Shown here piece by piece: positions 15,082 to 22,863 of a stretch of DNA of 28,245 nucleotides. The position numbers and the translations under genes are program-made. This DNA is from JACCTH01 sp050741915 (GTDB lineage: Bacteria > Actinomycetota > Acidimicrobiia > Spongiisociales > ZC4RG35), in NCBI GenBank assembly GCA_050741915.1, contig JBOGEX010000040.1, positions 1 to 28,245 on the forward strand, written 5' to 3'. Position 1 is the stretch's first letter; every line of letters starts with the position of its first letter. The notes below the pieces were generated by a model. It searched no databases, was not told the origin of the DNA, and saw only the letters and a program-made list of their open reading frames with translations.

Positions 15082-15591
15082 TCAACTACTCCAGTACGAA
15101 ACCGATTCCGCTTTGTTGTTGATCGAGGTCGGCACATTTTGGGTCGAGCCGGCACCGGCAGTATCGCCATACGAGCCGGAGGCATTCGGAAGGTCGTGGT
15201 GACGGAGGCGGTAGCAGCCGTTCCAGGAGGATGAAATGCGGTTCGCCCAGGCACCGCCTGTATTCCAGTACCCACCAGAACAGCTACTACCGACCACCGA
15301 AATCGAACTGCCGGTTCCGTTGAGGCCATCGAAATGGACACCCAATGTAAAGGAAGAGGCCCCAATTCGCTGATCGCCACCAAGGCCGCTGTCGGCAGCT
15401 TGCTGCGCCTCGGCAAAGGTCTTGTAGCACTCCCTCGGCGCGAACACCAGTCGCCCGTCCGATTCCTGGTCGACCACGCGCAACACACAGTGCGACTCGG
15501 GCTGACCGGGACCTCCGACTCCGGCGGCAGCGAGTGAAGTGCCCGACAGAATGAAAACCAACACACCGCTTGAGACTCGGTGCCGCGTCAT
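15082..15591 (-). CDS. Secreted beta/gamma-crystallin-like or I36-related protein
   Basis: A 169-residue protein with a signal peptide (VLVFILSGTSLAAAG, cleavage near residue 23). The mature part has four Cys (SHC, REC, SSC, NGC). Its pattern of WNTGGAWANRISSSWNGCYR, then LRHHDLPNASGSYGDT, resembles the strand repeats of crystallin-like and peptidase-inhibitor-I36 proteins, in which a Tyr/Trp-corner strand is followed by 'RI(S/T)S' and 'C'. The family call is by eye and modest. It directly precedes the sigma gene on the same strand and may be co-transcribed with it. Target and function are unknown. Confidence 0.7.
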   Translation of the reverse strand: MTRHRVSSGVLVFILSGTSLAAAGVGGPGQPESHCVLRVVDQESDGRLVFAPRECYKTFAEAQQAADSGLGGDQRIGASSFTLGVHFDGLNGTGSSISVVGSSCSGGYWNTGGAWANRISSSWNGCYRLRHHDLPNASGSYGDTAGAGSTQNVPTSINNKAESVSYWSS

Positions 15592-15881
15592 AGCAAGACC
15601 TCCGCAGATCGACTGATTCTTATTCGCCGATGTGCCTCTGCCGGTTCCGGGAACTCAAGATTCATCGAAAGCGAAATAACTATCAGGGCGGGTCGGTTGG
15701 GCGCTTCCTTCCGCAGGTCGATCGACCAATGAGCGACCCGCCCCAACAACACAGCGATGCATGCTTTCATTTGACGTCGAGTTCCGCTCTAGGGCTTGAC
15801 TGAGATCCGCAGCCGGGCCTCTTTAAGGGCGGCACGGAGCGAGCTGATCGCGATCGCAGAGTTACCCACTGAAGCCCGCGC

Positions 15882-16091
15882 CTAATACGGACAATCATCG
15901 CCTTCAACCAGGACGGCCAGCTCCCCAGTAGGGCCACCGTCCTCCTTGAGGCTGATCCAGAACTCGATCACCTCGCCGAACGCGCCTCTCAACCGCCGGA
16001 ATACCGATTGCCACCCATCACGGGCAGTCTCGAGCATCCTTCGCGGGTTGACCTGACGGAGGAAGGGGAGTCCCAAAGCGCTTCTGACCAC
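15882..16091 (-). CDS. Small hypothetical protein (weak call)
   Basis: A 69-codon frame from GTG 16091 to TAG, encoding pieces such as GWQSVFRRLRGAFGEVIEFW and LAVLVEGDD. Third codon positions are mostly G or C, as in real genes here, and an amphipathic helix is likely. I recognise no family and see no strong ribosome binding site. A later start at the in-frame ATG (MLETARDGW) is possible. It may be a gene remnant or chance. Confidence 0.3.
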   Translation of the reverse strand: MVRSALGLPFLRQVNPRRMLETARDGWQSVFRRLRGAFGEVIEFWISLKEDGGPTGELAVLVEGDDCPY

Positions 16092-16127
16092 CCAGGCAAG
16101 ACACCGGCCTGAAAGGCGGAACTCAAA

Positions 16128-16153
16128 TCAGCCGTACGGCGAATAACGGCTGA
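16128..16153. promoter_or_regulatory. 8-bp inverted repeat, candidate operator
   Basis: TCAGCCGT, 10-base spacer, ACGGCTGA; perfect arms, 85 bases upstream of the I36-like gene start. The spacing between arm centres (18 bases) fits a dimeric repressor, but no regulator is assigned. Confidence 0.4.
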
Positions 16154-16237
16154 TGGCCTGACATGAGGCAAAGCAAAACGCTGGCCGAGGAGGCATCGGG
16201 GCCGACCAGCGGACGCTAATTAGAAAGGAGGCGAGGA

Positions 16238-16627
16238 ATGCGACGATTGTTACCGAGCCTGGTGGCCCTCGCGCTCGTATTGCTGGTACCGATGGTGGCC
16301 CAAGCAGACGCCAACTGTGACTCAGGTGAGTTCTGCATCTGGGGGAACGAAAACCAAGGTGGAGACTTCTGGGATCCGTCAACTGACGACCTCGACTGGC
16401 CGTGCTGTGGGGCACAGGGGGTCCAGAACGACGACGATTCAGTCCGGAACCGCGAGTCCGTTCGTGTCTTGGTCTATCAGGGCAACAACCACACAGGCGC
16501 TGTGTCGTATTGCACGGTTAGCGGTGAGATTGTCAACGTAATCTTCTCGGACCGAGACAACGCTGGCAACTCCAACGACACTCATACCACCTCGAATTCG
16601 TGCAGCGGCTTCCCGCCGGCGGATTGA
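16238..16627 (+). CDS. Secreted peptidase-inhibitor-I36-like small protein
   Basis: A 129-residue precursor with a clear signal peptide ending VAQA (cleavage after residue 23). The mature N-terminus NCDSGEFCIWGNENQGGDFW fits the I36/SMPI pattern 'C..G..C.W.....GG', a crystallin-like fold used by Streptomyces metalloproteinase inhibitors. A second half-motif is SVRVLVYQGNNHTGAVSYC. Six Cys are present and could form three disulfides. The ATG is preceded by AAAGGAGG at good spacing, the strongest site in this part of the window. A hairpin terminator follows. Inhibitor activity is not shown by sequence; many family members have unknown roles. Confidence 0.82.
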   Translation: MRRLLPSLVALALVLLVPMVAQADANCDSGEFCIWGNENQGGDFWDPSTDDLDWPCCGAQGVQNDDDSVRNRESVRVLVYQGNNHTGAVSYCTVSGEIVNVIFSDRDNAGNSNDTHTTSNSCSGFPPAD

Positions 16628-16657
16628 CCCGATGTGACTTGAGTTACCACAAATGAC

Positions 16658-16695
16658 GGGGTGGCCGCGATCAGTCGATTGCTCGCGGCCACCCC
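16658..16695 (+). terminator. Strong GC-rich hairpin terminator
   Basis: GGGGTGGCCGCGA, 12-base loop, TCGCGGCCACCCC: a perfect 13-bp stem 30 bases after the I36-like gene, followed by GTTGTTGC. The T-run is poor, as is common in high-GC bacteria. It separates this gene from the following operon. Confidence 0.7.
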
Positions 16696-16776
16696 GTTGT
16701 TGCGGCATCGGCTGGACACAAGTCAAGTTCGGCGCTTACGAACCAATCGCTACACCTTCCGGGTCCGAGAATTTCG

Positions 16777-17805
16777 ATGCGGCAAAGTATCCTGAGATCT
16801 TTCGCGCCCTGTGGCTATGAGATGAGTCATCACCTTCTACACGGCAGGACAATTGGCTGGCTGGGCCCGTGCCTGTTGATCGCGATGATTGCTGGCGCCT
16901 GCCAACAACCTCCCGAAGCGCCAATCGATCCGAGTGCCTTGGAACTGGTCCGAGATAGGGTTGCGACGCTTGGTTGGGTCGGCGCATACGAGGACGCCGC
17001 CCTGGTGAACACAGCAGGGATGCGAGTATGGACTGACTGCATGCGCGCCCGGGGATGGATTGACCTTGAGTACCCACCTCCCGATTCGGCAGCGTTGATC
17101 GAACTAGCGAACAGGAACGGTCGATGGGATCCATGGCTGTTCAATGATCCGGAAGCTGCAGAGTCGGTGGGTTACGGCTTTTACTCACTGGTGAAGATTG
17201 CCGAGCCGACTTCAGCGTCAACCGACGAAGGCCCTTACGATCTCGATGCCATGCCGCTTGAAGAGGCTGAGCGCTTTGAGCTGGACGCCTTTGGCGAAGA
17301 GTCTGAACGCATCTCGATTGTCGACCGAGACGGCAGGGAGACGTCGTCCGTCCCGGGTGGGGGCTGTGCCCTGGCTCAGAACATGAGAATCTGGGGCGAC
17401 CCGGCTGGTGAGCGTCGCCTACAGCGAGCTTCAGCTGACCTTGCAAATCAAATATGGGTTGCCACGACCTCTGACGCGGATTTGCGAGCGAGTTTGCGAA
17501 CATGGCGCAGGTGTATGGCAGCTGACGATTTCATTGTCGAAGATCCCGGCGATATTCCCGAGGTCATTCAGGAAATCTATAGCGATGGGTCGAGCACCCC
17601 GGGAGCGCAAATGGCCGAGACACGACTCGCCACAGCGGACGTGGCGTGCAAGGAGTCATCAGGTTTGGTGGGGGCGTTTGTGTCTGCGTTCAATCGGTCC
17701 TACGACGCCGAGTATCGAAACTATCAGAACGCCATCCAGGCTTATCGCGAAGCCACCGCTCTCGCAGTGCAAAACGCAAGAGAAGTGCTCGGTATCGGTG
17801 GGTGA
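16777..17805 (+). CDS. Lipoprotein of unknown family with paired W..CM motifs
   Basis: A lipoprotein with lipobox IAGAC. Starting at ATG 16777 gives 342 residues, but ATG 16822 (MSHHLLHGRTIGW) gives a more normal signal peptide with acylated Cys27 and 327 residues. The mature part has two similar motifs, WTDCMRARGW and WRRCMAADDF, plus GGGCALAQN and DVACKESSG, so four more Cys could form two disulfides. The paired W-x-x-C-M motifs suggest an internal duplication. It is the first gene of an operon with an adaptor, an ABC ATPase and a permease, and overlaps the adaptor start by four bases (GTGA). A role as an outer-face component of that transporter is inferred. Confidence 0.85.
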   Translation: MRQSILRSFAPCGYEMSHHLLHGRTIGWLGPCLLIAMIAGACQQPPEAPIDPSALELVRDRVATLGWVGAYEDAALVNTAGMRVWTDCMRARGWIDLEYPPPDSAALIELANRNGRWDPWLFNDPEAAESVGYGFYSLVKIAEPTSASTDEGPYDLDAMPLEEAERFELDAFGEESERISIVDRDGRETSSVPGGGCALAQNMRIWGDPAGERRLQRASADLANQIWVATTSDADLRASLRTWRRCMAADDFIVEDPGDIPEVIQEIYSDGSSTPGAQMAETRLATADVACKESSGLVGAFVSAFNRSYDAEYRNYQNAIQAYREATALAVQNAREVLGIGG

Positions 17806-18872
17806 GAGGGTCTTTCTCGTCACTGCGGCTCATCGTGGCGCTGTCCGCTATTTGCGCGGGTCTGCTCTTGGTTGCCTTTGTCCTAGGACGAGCCTCAGTA
17901 ACCGGGGCGAGTCTGGTTGAGGTCGCGGATCCCGAGCCGATCGTCGTCACTGATGAGATTCGATTGGAGGTCCTCGAGGAAAGGTTGTCGACCACCGCGC
18001 AGGTGACTCCCGAGGTCGTCGTGGATGTCCCAGTACCGGACGTCGCAATTCCGATCATTACCCAGCTCGACCTGTCGCTGGGACAAATGATCGAGGCTCC
18101 AGCTCTTCTGCTCGAGGTGGCTGGACGTCCGATTCTTGTATTGGATGGTGAGCTGCCCGCCTATCGCTCACTCGGTCCCGGCGTGTTGCCAGGGCCCGAT
18201 GTTGCACAAGTCGAGGCGGTGTTGTCGTCCATGGGGCTTCTCTCGGAGGGTCCGGATTCATCGTTCGACGAATCCACAGCGGTGGCCGTCGCGGCCCTGT
18301 ATTCGGGGTTCGGCTACTCGCCGGTCTCCTCAGGGACGCTGAGCATCGGCGAGGTCGTGTATCTGCCCGATGGAATCGGAACAATCGAAAGAATGGCGGC
18401 GGAACGAGCGGCAATTCTTATGCCGGGGGACATCCAAGTTGGTATTGGTGGCCTCCGGTTCGAGTTCTCTGCGAGCTCGTTACAACGTCCACGCATTCGG
18501 CCAGCTCTGCTCGTGCGAGTCAGCGACAACACCGGCCTGCTACTCGAGTCGACCGTCGCCTCGGTTCGGGATCTGTCGGCCGAGGAGTCAGACAGTTTGG
18601 CCGTCGAACTTCGAGACGACGTGTCGGGATTGTCAACTCTCGACAGCGTGCTTCTCGAGTTCGTCCTGGCGAGCACACAGACACCAGTGCTTACGGCTTC
18701 GCCAGCAGCGATCCACGTAACTTCGGAGAATTCACCCTTTGTCGAACTCGCGGATGGCACTCAAATTCCGGTCAAAATCGGACTTGTGGCTATGGATCGG
18801 GTCCAGATCGTGTCAACCGATGCCCGATTGGCAGAAGGCGTGTCATTGACAATCGATTCGACGAGCTCATGA
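17802..18872 (+). CDS. Membrane-anchored adaptor with peptidoglycan-binding domain
   Basis: A 356-residue protein with one N-terminal membrane helix (LRLIVALSAICAGLLLVAFV). The region VAQVEAVLSSMGLLSEGPDS then FDESTAVAVAAL has the helix pattern of a PG_binding_1 domain, and the rest is beta-rich like HlyD/MacA adaptors with VVYLPDG and a C-terminal VKIGL..MDRVQIVS barrel. Adaptors of this kind link an ABC permease to the envelope. I start at GTG 17802, which overlaps the lipoprotein stop as GTGA; an open frame further upstream lies inside the lipoprotein gene and is not credible. The stop overlaps the ATPase start (ATGA). Confidence 0.85.
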   Translation: MRGSFSSLRLIVALSAICAGLLLVAFVLGRASVTGASLVEVADPEPIVVTDEIRLEVLEERLSTTAQVTPEVVVDVPVPDVAIPIITQLDLSLGQMIEAPALLLEVAGRPILVLDGELPAYRSLGPGVLPGPDVAQVEAVLSSMGLLSEGPDSSFDESTAVAVAALYSGFGYSPVSSGTLSIGEVVYLPDGIGTIERMAAERAAILMPGDIQVGIGGLRFEFSASSLQRPRIRPALLVRVSDNTGLLLESTVASVRDLSAEESDSLAVELRDDVSGLSTLDSVLLEFVLASTQTPVLTASPAAIHVTSENSPFVELADGTQIPVKIGLVAMDRVQIVSTDARLAEGVSLTIDSTSS

Positions 18873-19534
18873 CTGCCCTTCTCGAGATGATCGATGTAGG
18901 TCGCAATTTTGGCGCGGTAGAAGCCGTCCGAAGCGCTTCTCTCCGAATCGATCGAGGGGACTCCGTGGCGGTCGTCGGACGGTCGGGTTCTGGCAAGAGC
19001 TCGCTGCTCAGGATCATGGGCCTGCTCGACCGGCCAACTCACGGCAGCCATACCTGGCTTGGAGTGGATGTCGGCCGCACAAGCGAGAAATCGCGAGCAG
19101 CCACGCGCGCGAGTTCCATTGGCTTTGTCTTCCAGGATTCTCTGATGCTTCCTGGTCGGTCGGTCGTTGAAAATATCGATCTCGGCCTTGCCCATGGAAG
19201 GATTCCGTTTGCTCAGCGAGGCGCCGCCATCAAATTCGCAGTTTGTGCCGTCGGTTTGCAGCTACGGTCGGATGCCTTGATCGAGACACTTTCCGGTGGA
19301 GAGCTGCAGCGTGCCGCCCTGGCTAGGGCAGTCGCTCACGGGCCTGTCCTTCTACTGTGCGATGAGCCTTCCGGCAATCTCGACACAGATTCGGCGGAAC
19401 AGGTTGGCCGCCTGCTGGTCAATCTGGCCGAGTTGGGCACCGCAGTCGTTATCGCCACTCACGACTTAACGCTTGCTGGATTGGCACAAAGGCAGTACCA
19501 GATGCGCGACGGATGCTTGATCGGGTCGCGGTGA
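18869..19534 (+). CDS. ABC exporter ATPase, MacB/LolD type
   Basis: A 221-residue ATPase. The motifs are Walker A GRSGSGKSS, Q-loop VFQDSLML, signature LSGGELQRAALARAVAHG, Walker B LLLCDEPSGNLD, and switch His in VIATHDL. The 'PSGNLD' D-loop and the short length place it with MacB/LolD/FtsE ATPases that drive mechanotransmission rather than import. It overlaps both neighbours by a few bases and belongs to the four-gene operon. Confidence 0.93.
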   Translation: MTALLEMIDVGRNFGAVEAVRSASLRIDRGDSVAVVGRSGSGKSSLLRIMGLLDRPTHGSHTWLGVDVGRTSEKSRAATRASSIGFVFQDSLMLPGRSVVENIDLGLAHGRIPFAQRGAAIKFAVCAVGLQLRSDALIETLSGGELQRAALARAVAHGPVLLLCDEPSGNLDTDSAEQVGRLLVNLAELGTAVVIATHDLTLAGLAQRQYQMRDGCLIGSR

Positions 19535-20697
19535 AGGTCAATGACCGTATCCTTGACGAACTGAGGGACATTGACCTCTCCGTTAGTCGGCGTCCCGGTC
19601 GGGTAGTGGTTAGCGGACTAGCAACGATGGCCGCGGTCGGGGTTTTCGTTTTTGGGGCCTCCTGGGGCTCCTCAAGCGCGAGGCATATAGCGGCGTCCTT
19701 TGATCGGTATGCGGCTACAACAGTCGTTGCTACGGGTAACGGCGGTGATTGCGAAGAACTCGACCCGCCAGAGTCAGTATCAGCGGCTCACATCGTTAGC
19801 GCGGGCGTAATCGCAAATCTAGGCACCGTTGAGGTTAGACATCCGGCCATGGCGTGGTCCCGGTCGGTTTCCGTGGATTTGCGTGTGGCAAGCCCTGCTG
19901 GGATACGAGCGATGGGTCTCGAATTCGAAGCAGGTCGCGAATTTTCAATCTCCGAACAAGCACTTGGAATACCCGTGGCCATGATCGGTGTCGTTGCGTC
20001 CGAGGAGTTCGAACAACGGGTCATGCCAGCCAACGTGATCCTGATGAATGGTCAAGCGTTTCGAGTGGTAGGAATCGTGCAGAATGCTCAACGCTTATCC
20101 GACGCGGTGTTCGATGTCATCATTCCGCTGACAACCGCTGAGCGCTATTGGTCGGGCCAGGTCACCCAGCCCTATGTCCTTGCCGCCGTTGAGACTGGGA
20201 CAGCCGAAACGGTCGCGGCCGCACTTCCAGCCTTGCTCTCGGCCAATCGTCCCAGCTGTGTTTCTGCGGTGTTCCCTGCAGAGGCAAGGCTGCTTCGTCA
20301 AGAGGTTGTTACTCAGATCAACACACTCATCGGGGTAACTGCGTTTTCACTTTTGATCGCTTCCGGCGTGTCGATCGGCACGAACGCATTGGCGTCGGTG
20401 ATCCAGCGGCGGAGGGAGTTCGGACTGCGACGAGCTATGGGTGCCACCCCTGCTCGAATAGCACGGCTCGTGATTGGTGAGTGCGCCGTCATCGGGTTGG
20501 TAGCGAGCCTATTTGGCCTATTGGTCGGACTGGCTGTGTTCCTGATTGCCACGAGTATCAGCGGGATCCCGCCTGCGATCCCAATGAAAGAGATAGTCCT
20601 GGCGCCGTTCATTGCTGTCGCTGTCAGCGTCGTTGCTGGAAGCGCACCTGCAATCCGGGCCAGCCGAACAGATCCGCTCGTCGCGCTTCGAAGTTAG
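19513..20697 (+). CDS. FtsX/MacB-type ABC permease
   Basis: Up to 394 residues: an N-terminal membrane helix (VVVSGLATMAAVGVFVFGA), a large external MacB-like domain (about 40-265), then three C-terminal helices. The cytoplasmic loop RRREFGLRRAMGATPARIAR is the FtsX family signature. The start may be ATG 19513 or, better matching the ATGA/GTGA junctions of this operon, GTG 19531, which overlaps the ATPase stop as GTGA and begins KVNDRILDEL. With the ATPase it forms a type VII ABC system, which usually moves lipids or peptides out of the membrane or activates envelope enzymes. Substrate unknown. Confidence 0.92.
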   Translation: MLDRVAVKVNDRILDELRDIDLSVSRRPGRVVVSGLATMAAVGVFVFGASWGSSSARHIAASFDRYAATTVVATGNGGDCEELDPPESVSAAHIVSAGVIANLGTVEVRHPAMAWSRSVSVDLRVASPAGIRAMGLEFEAGREFSISEQALGIPVAMIGVVASEEFEQRVMPANVILMNGQAFRVVGIVQNAQRLSDAVFDVIIPLTTAERYWSGQVTQPYVLAAVETGTAETVAAALPALLSANRPSCVSAVFPAEARLLRQEVVTQINTLIGVTAFSLLIASGVSIGTNALASVIQRRREFGLRRAMGATPARIARLVIGECAVIGLVASLFGLLVGLAVFLIATSISGIPPAIPMKEIVLAPFIAVAVSVVAGSAPAIRASRTDPLVALRS

Positions 20698-21060
20698 CTC
20701 CGCGAACCCTGGCATAAGTCGGAATACAACTACTTGAAGAACCCTGTCTAGTCGGCATTAATGGCCGGAAACGGGAGTTCACTGATCGGTGCCGTCGTTC
20801 CGCTGGCCGCGCCTCTCATGTACTGGGACTGTTAGTACCCCTTGGCGGATCCTGCCTGGCATGGGAAACCCTCTCTATGGCCTGCGCCACTGGGTGTCTG
20901 GTCCCGGCATTCCGGGCGGCCCGGCTCGAGTGGCCGTGGCCCTCAGAGCCTCTTGGGCAAAGTTTGGAACAACGATGGCCACACGGGCAGCGTTGGCGAG
21001 GATACCGGTCCGAGCCTCGGATCGAGTCATCAGTCCGAGGAAAGGTGAATTGCTGTTCGA
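20698..21060. other. Spacer with no recognised gene
   Basis: Several frames are open on both strands, but none resembles a known family. A minus-strand frame around 20880-21030 (TGILANAARVAIVVPNFAQE and onward) has G/C-rich third positions and could be a shredded gene of the neighbouring mobile element. No terminator stands out after the permease. Confidence 0.4.
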
Positions 21061-22200
21061 TCAACCAACTCTTCTCAGAACTGGGCCAAAGGTCTGTTCA
21101 TCGAGGCCGTGGTGAGACCTGACTGCGTTGCGCCATCGGGCCGTCTCCGGTACTGCCGGATCACCCAGGTCCCCTTCTGGACCGAGGGCGACACGAGCTT
21201 GCGCGTAGGCCTCGACCGCCTTCCCCCAGTCTCTTGATTGGTCACCGGTCCTGGGTCTGGGCCCGATCGCGGCGACCAAGTCGTACGGTGGGTCCAGCTG
21301 GTACAAGAGGGACCTAGCCCGAGTGCGATGGCCGAGTTCCTCGACGACAGCGGTGTAGTGATGGATGACGTCGGGATGGTCCTCGAGCCACAGCGCCCGG
21401 AGTTCGCTGTGGGTGGCAAAGGCATTCCCGCTGTCGTTCGAGCAACTGGATCTGGTCACCCACTCCGCTGGTGCCGAGGCGAGCTGCGACCTGACGCGCC
21501 TTGTCGATGGCACGGTCCAGATCGGCGAGCTGCTCGGTGTGGTCTTCGGCCAAAGGACTTCGGCGGATGACGGCTTCGAGTTCGTCTCGCCGTTCGATGA
21601 GCTGGCGGTCTGTGGCCGTCTCGATGACCAAGGCCTTGGTCGACGGCAGGCGGTTCGATCACCGACTGGGAAAGCTGGCAAACCAGTAAGTCGATCCGAT
21701 CCTCGGTGAGCGGGTCGCCCTGAACATGGAGGCACTCACTCAATGAACCGGGAGCGTCGTTGATCCAGATGTGGGTGTCACCCCTGGCTCGGGAGAGGGC
21801 GGTGTAGCCGTGTTCGGCCTTGACGCCGGCGTCCGCGTAAACATGGGTGATCTCGAAGGTCTGGCCTTGCGCGGTGTGAATGGTCTGGGCGTAGCCGTGA
21901 TCCACCGACCGGTTCAAGTACTGCTTCGGTAGCTCAATCACCATCCGGTCGACGTCGCGCCTGAAACTCAGACTGCCTGTTTTTGGGTTGACGGCGATAA
22001 CAGTGCCGGTCTGGCCGTTGTGAAGATCGGAGTGCGCGTACCAGTTGTCGCGAACGACGATCCGATCACCAACCTTGAACTCAAGACCCCAGCGGTTCAC
22101 CAATGCTGGTCCCGAGAGTTGGTCGGTGGCTTCCATCCGGGCCCGGGCCAGCTGGTTGAGCATCCACACCTCGTCGTGGCGGGAGGCAAGCATCCGATCC
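21061..22200 (-). pseudogene. MobF (TrwC/TraA-type) relaxase-helicase, C-terminal remnant, frameshifted
   Basis: Reading from 22200 downwards, the frame encodes DRMLASRHDEVWMLNQLARA, FKVGDRIVVRDNWYAHSDLH then NGQTGTV, and the helicase motifs YAQTIHTAQGQTFEITHVYA and EHGYTALSRARGDTHIWI, which are hallmarks of TrwC/TraA C-terminal RecD-like helicases. Near 21640-21670 the homology moves to another frame (TATDRQLIERRDELEAVIRR). Near 21430 it moves to a third (WLEDHPDVIHHYTAVVEELG, then PPYDLVAAIGPRPRTG) ending at TGA 21061. The N-terminal relaxase domain with its His cluster is missing. It is dead debris of a conjugative or mobilisable element. Confidence 0.8.
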
Positions 22201-22224
22201 TGCTGCAAACCATGCTTTGCCAGC

Positions 22225-22409
22225 GGATGGTGGTGATGCCAGGTGCGATCCGCGACCTGCTGGCACATCACCTCGAGGGGATCGGGCAGGAACCCGAAGC
22301 CCTCGTGTTCGTCTCACCAACGGGAAGACCTCTCCGGTACTCCAACTTCCGAAATCGCGTATGGCGACCAGCAACTGAGATGGCAGGTTTGATCCTGGAT
22401 ACCAGATAG
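22225..22409 (+). pseudogene. Second tyrosine recombinase fragment
   Basis: The plus-strand frame encodes RMVVMPGAIRDLLAHHLEGI then GQEPEALVFVSPTGRPLRYS and NFRNRVWRPATEMAGL, followed by a stop at 22407. This matches the middle of actinobacterial integrases, just before the H-x-x-R box that is absent here. It faces the relaxase remnant head-on, with a junction at about 22200-22225. Open frame upstream of the junction is antisense to the relaxase and not part of this gene. It differs in sequence from the remnant at 12983-13343. Confidence 0.72.
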
Positions 22410-22467
22410 CGGACGCACAGGTTGGCTTGGCATCCCCGCCGGTGGCGCCGTTTCCTACAGTCCAAAC

Positions 22468-22809
22468 ATGACCGTGATCAGATCCATCAGCCTCTTCATC
22501 GTCGCCGCAGTAGCCGAGATCGGCGGCGCCTACCTGGTGTGGCAAGGAGTCCGCCAACGACGTGGGCTCCTCTTCGTCCTGGCCGGTGTGGTCGCACTCG
22601 GTTTGTACGGGTTATTCGCCACGTTCCAACCCAGCCCGCATTTCGGTCGGATCCTCGCCGCCTACGGAGGAGTATTCGTCGCCGGCTCCCTCGCGTGGGG
22701 TGTCATCTTCGACGGCTTTCGACCCGACCGCTACGACCTCATCGGCGCTGTCATCTGCCTCATCGGCGTCACCGTCATCATGTACGCCCCCCGCGGCAGT
22801 CTCACCTAA
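22468..22809 (+). CDS. YnfA-like small membrane protein (UPF0060)
   Basis: A 113-residue protein with four membrane helices. The signature residues of the UPF0060 family are present: AEIGGAYLVWQGVRQ in helix 1, GLYGLFATFQP after helix 2, GRILAAYGGVFVAGSLAWG in helix 3, and DGFRPDRYDLIGA before helix 4. The family is related to small multidrug resistance proteins; an efflux role is suspected from relatives but unproven here. It stands alone just outside the integrase fragment. Confidence 0.93.
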   Translation: MTVIRSISLFIVAAVAEIGGAYLVWQGVRQRRGLLFVLAGVVALGLYGLFATFQPSPHFGRILAAYGGVFVAGSLAWGVIFDGFRPDRYDLIGAVICLIGVTVIMYAPRGSLT

Positions 22810-22863
22810 CTGTTCTGTCCAACAGGGGCCGTAGCGAAAGACTGGCCGATAGTCTCGATTGTT

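Larger units (their letters stand above)
15592..16237. other. Spacer between divergent secreted-protein genes
   Basis: The only coding-like stretch is a short minus-strand frame listed separately. A TCAGCCGT / ACGGCTGA inverted repeat (16128-16153) and the strong ribosome binding site AAAGGAGG (about 16223-16230) belong to the gene at 16238. The promoter of the minus-strand sigma operon must lie at about 15592-15780, but I cannot identify its boxes. Confidence 0.5.

Noticed and set aside
17646..17801. Upstream extension of the adaptor gene to the first ATG of the open frame
   Set aside because: It lies inside the lipoprotein gene in another frame and puts the membrane helix far from the N-terminus; GTG 17802 fits better.
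20789..21115. Plus-strand frame of 108 codons
   Set aside because: No family resemblance, no ribosome binding site, and its end is antisense to the relaxase remnant.
22020..22224. N-terminal part of the long plus-strand frame that ends in the integrase fragment
   Set aside because: It is antisense to the relaxase remnant; only the part after about 22225 looks like integrase.
22382..22440. Possible attR: GGCAG...GATCCTG (like the tRNA-Phe T arm) and CATCCCCGCC (like the tRNA-Asp 3' end)
   Set aside because: The matches are only 7-10 bases and partly explained by the integrase reading frame; too short to call without an exact longer repeat.
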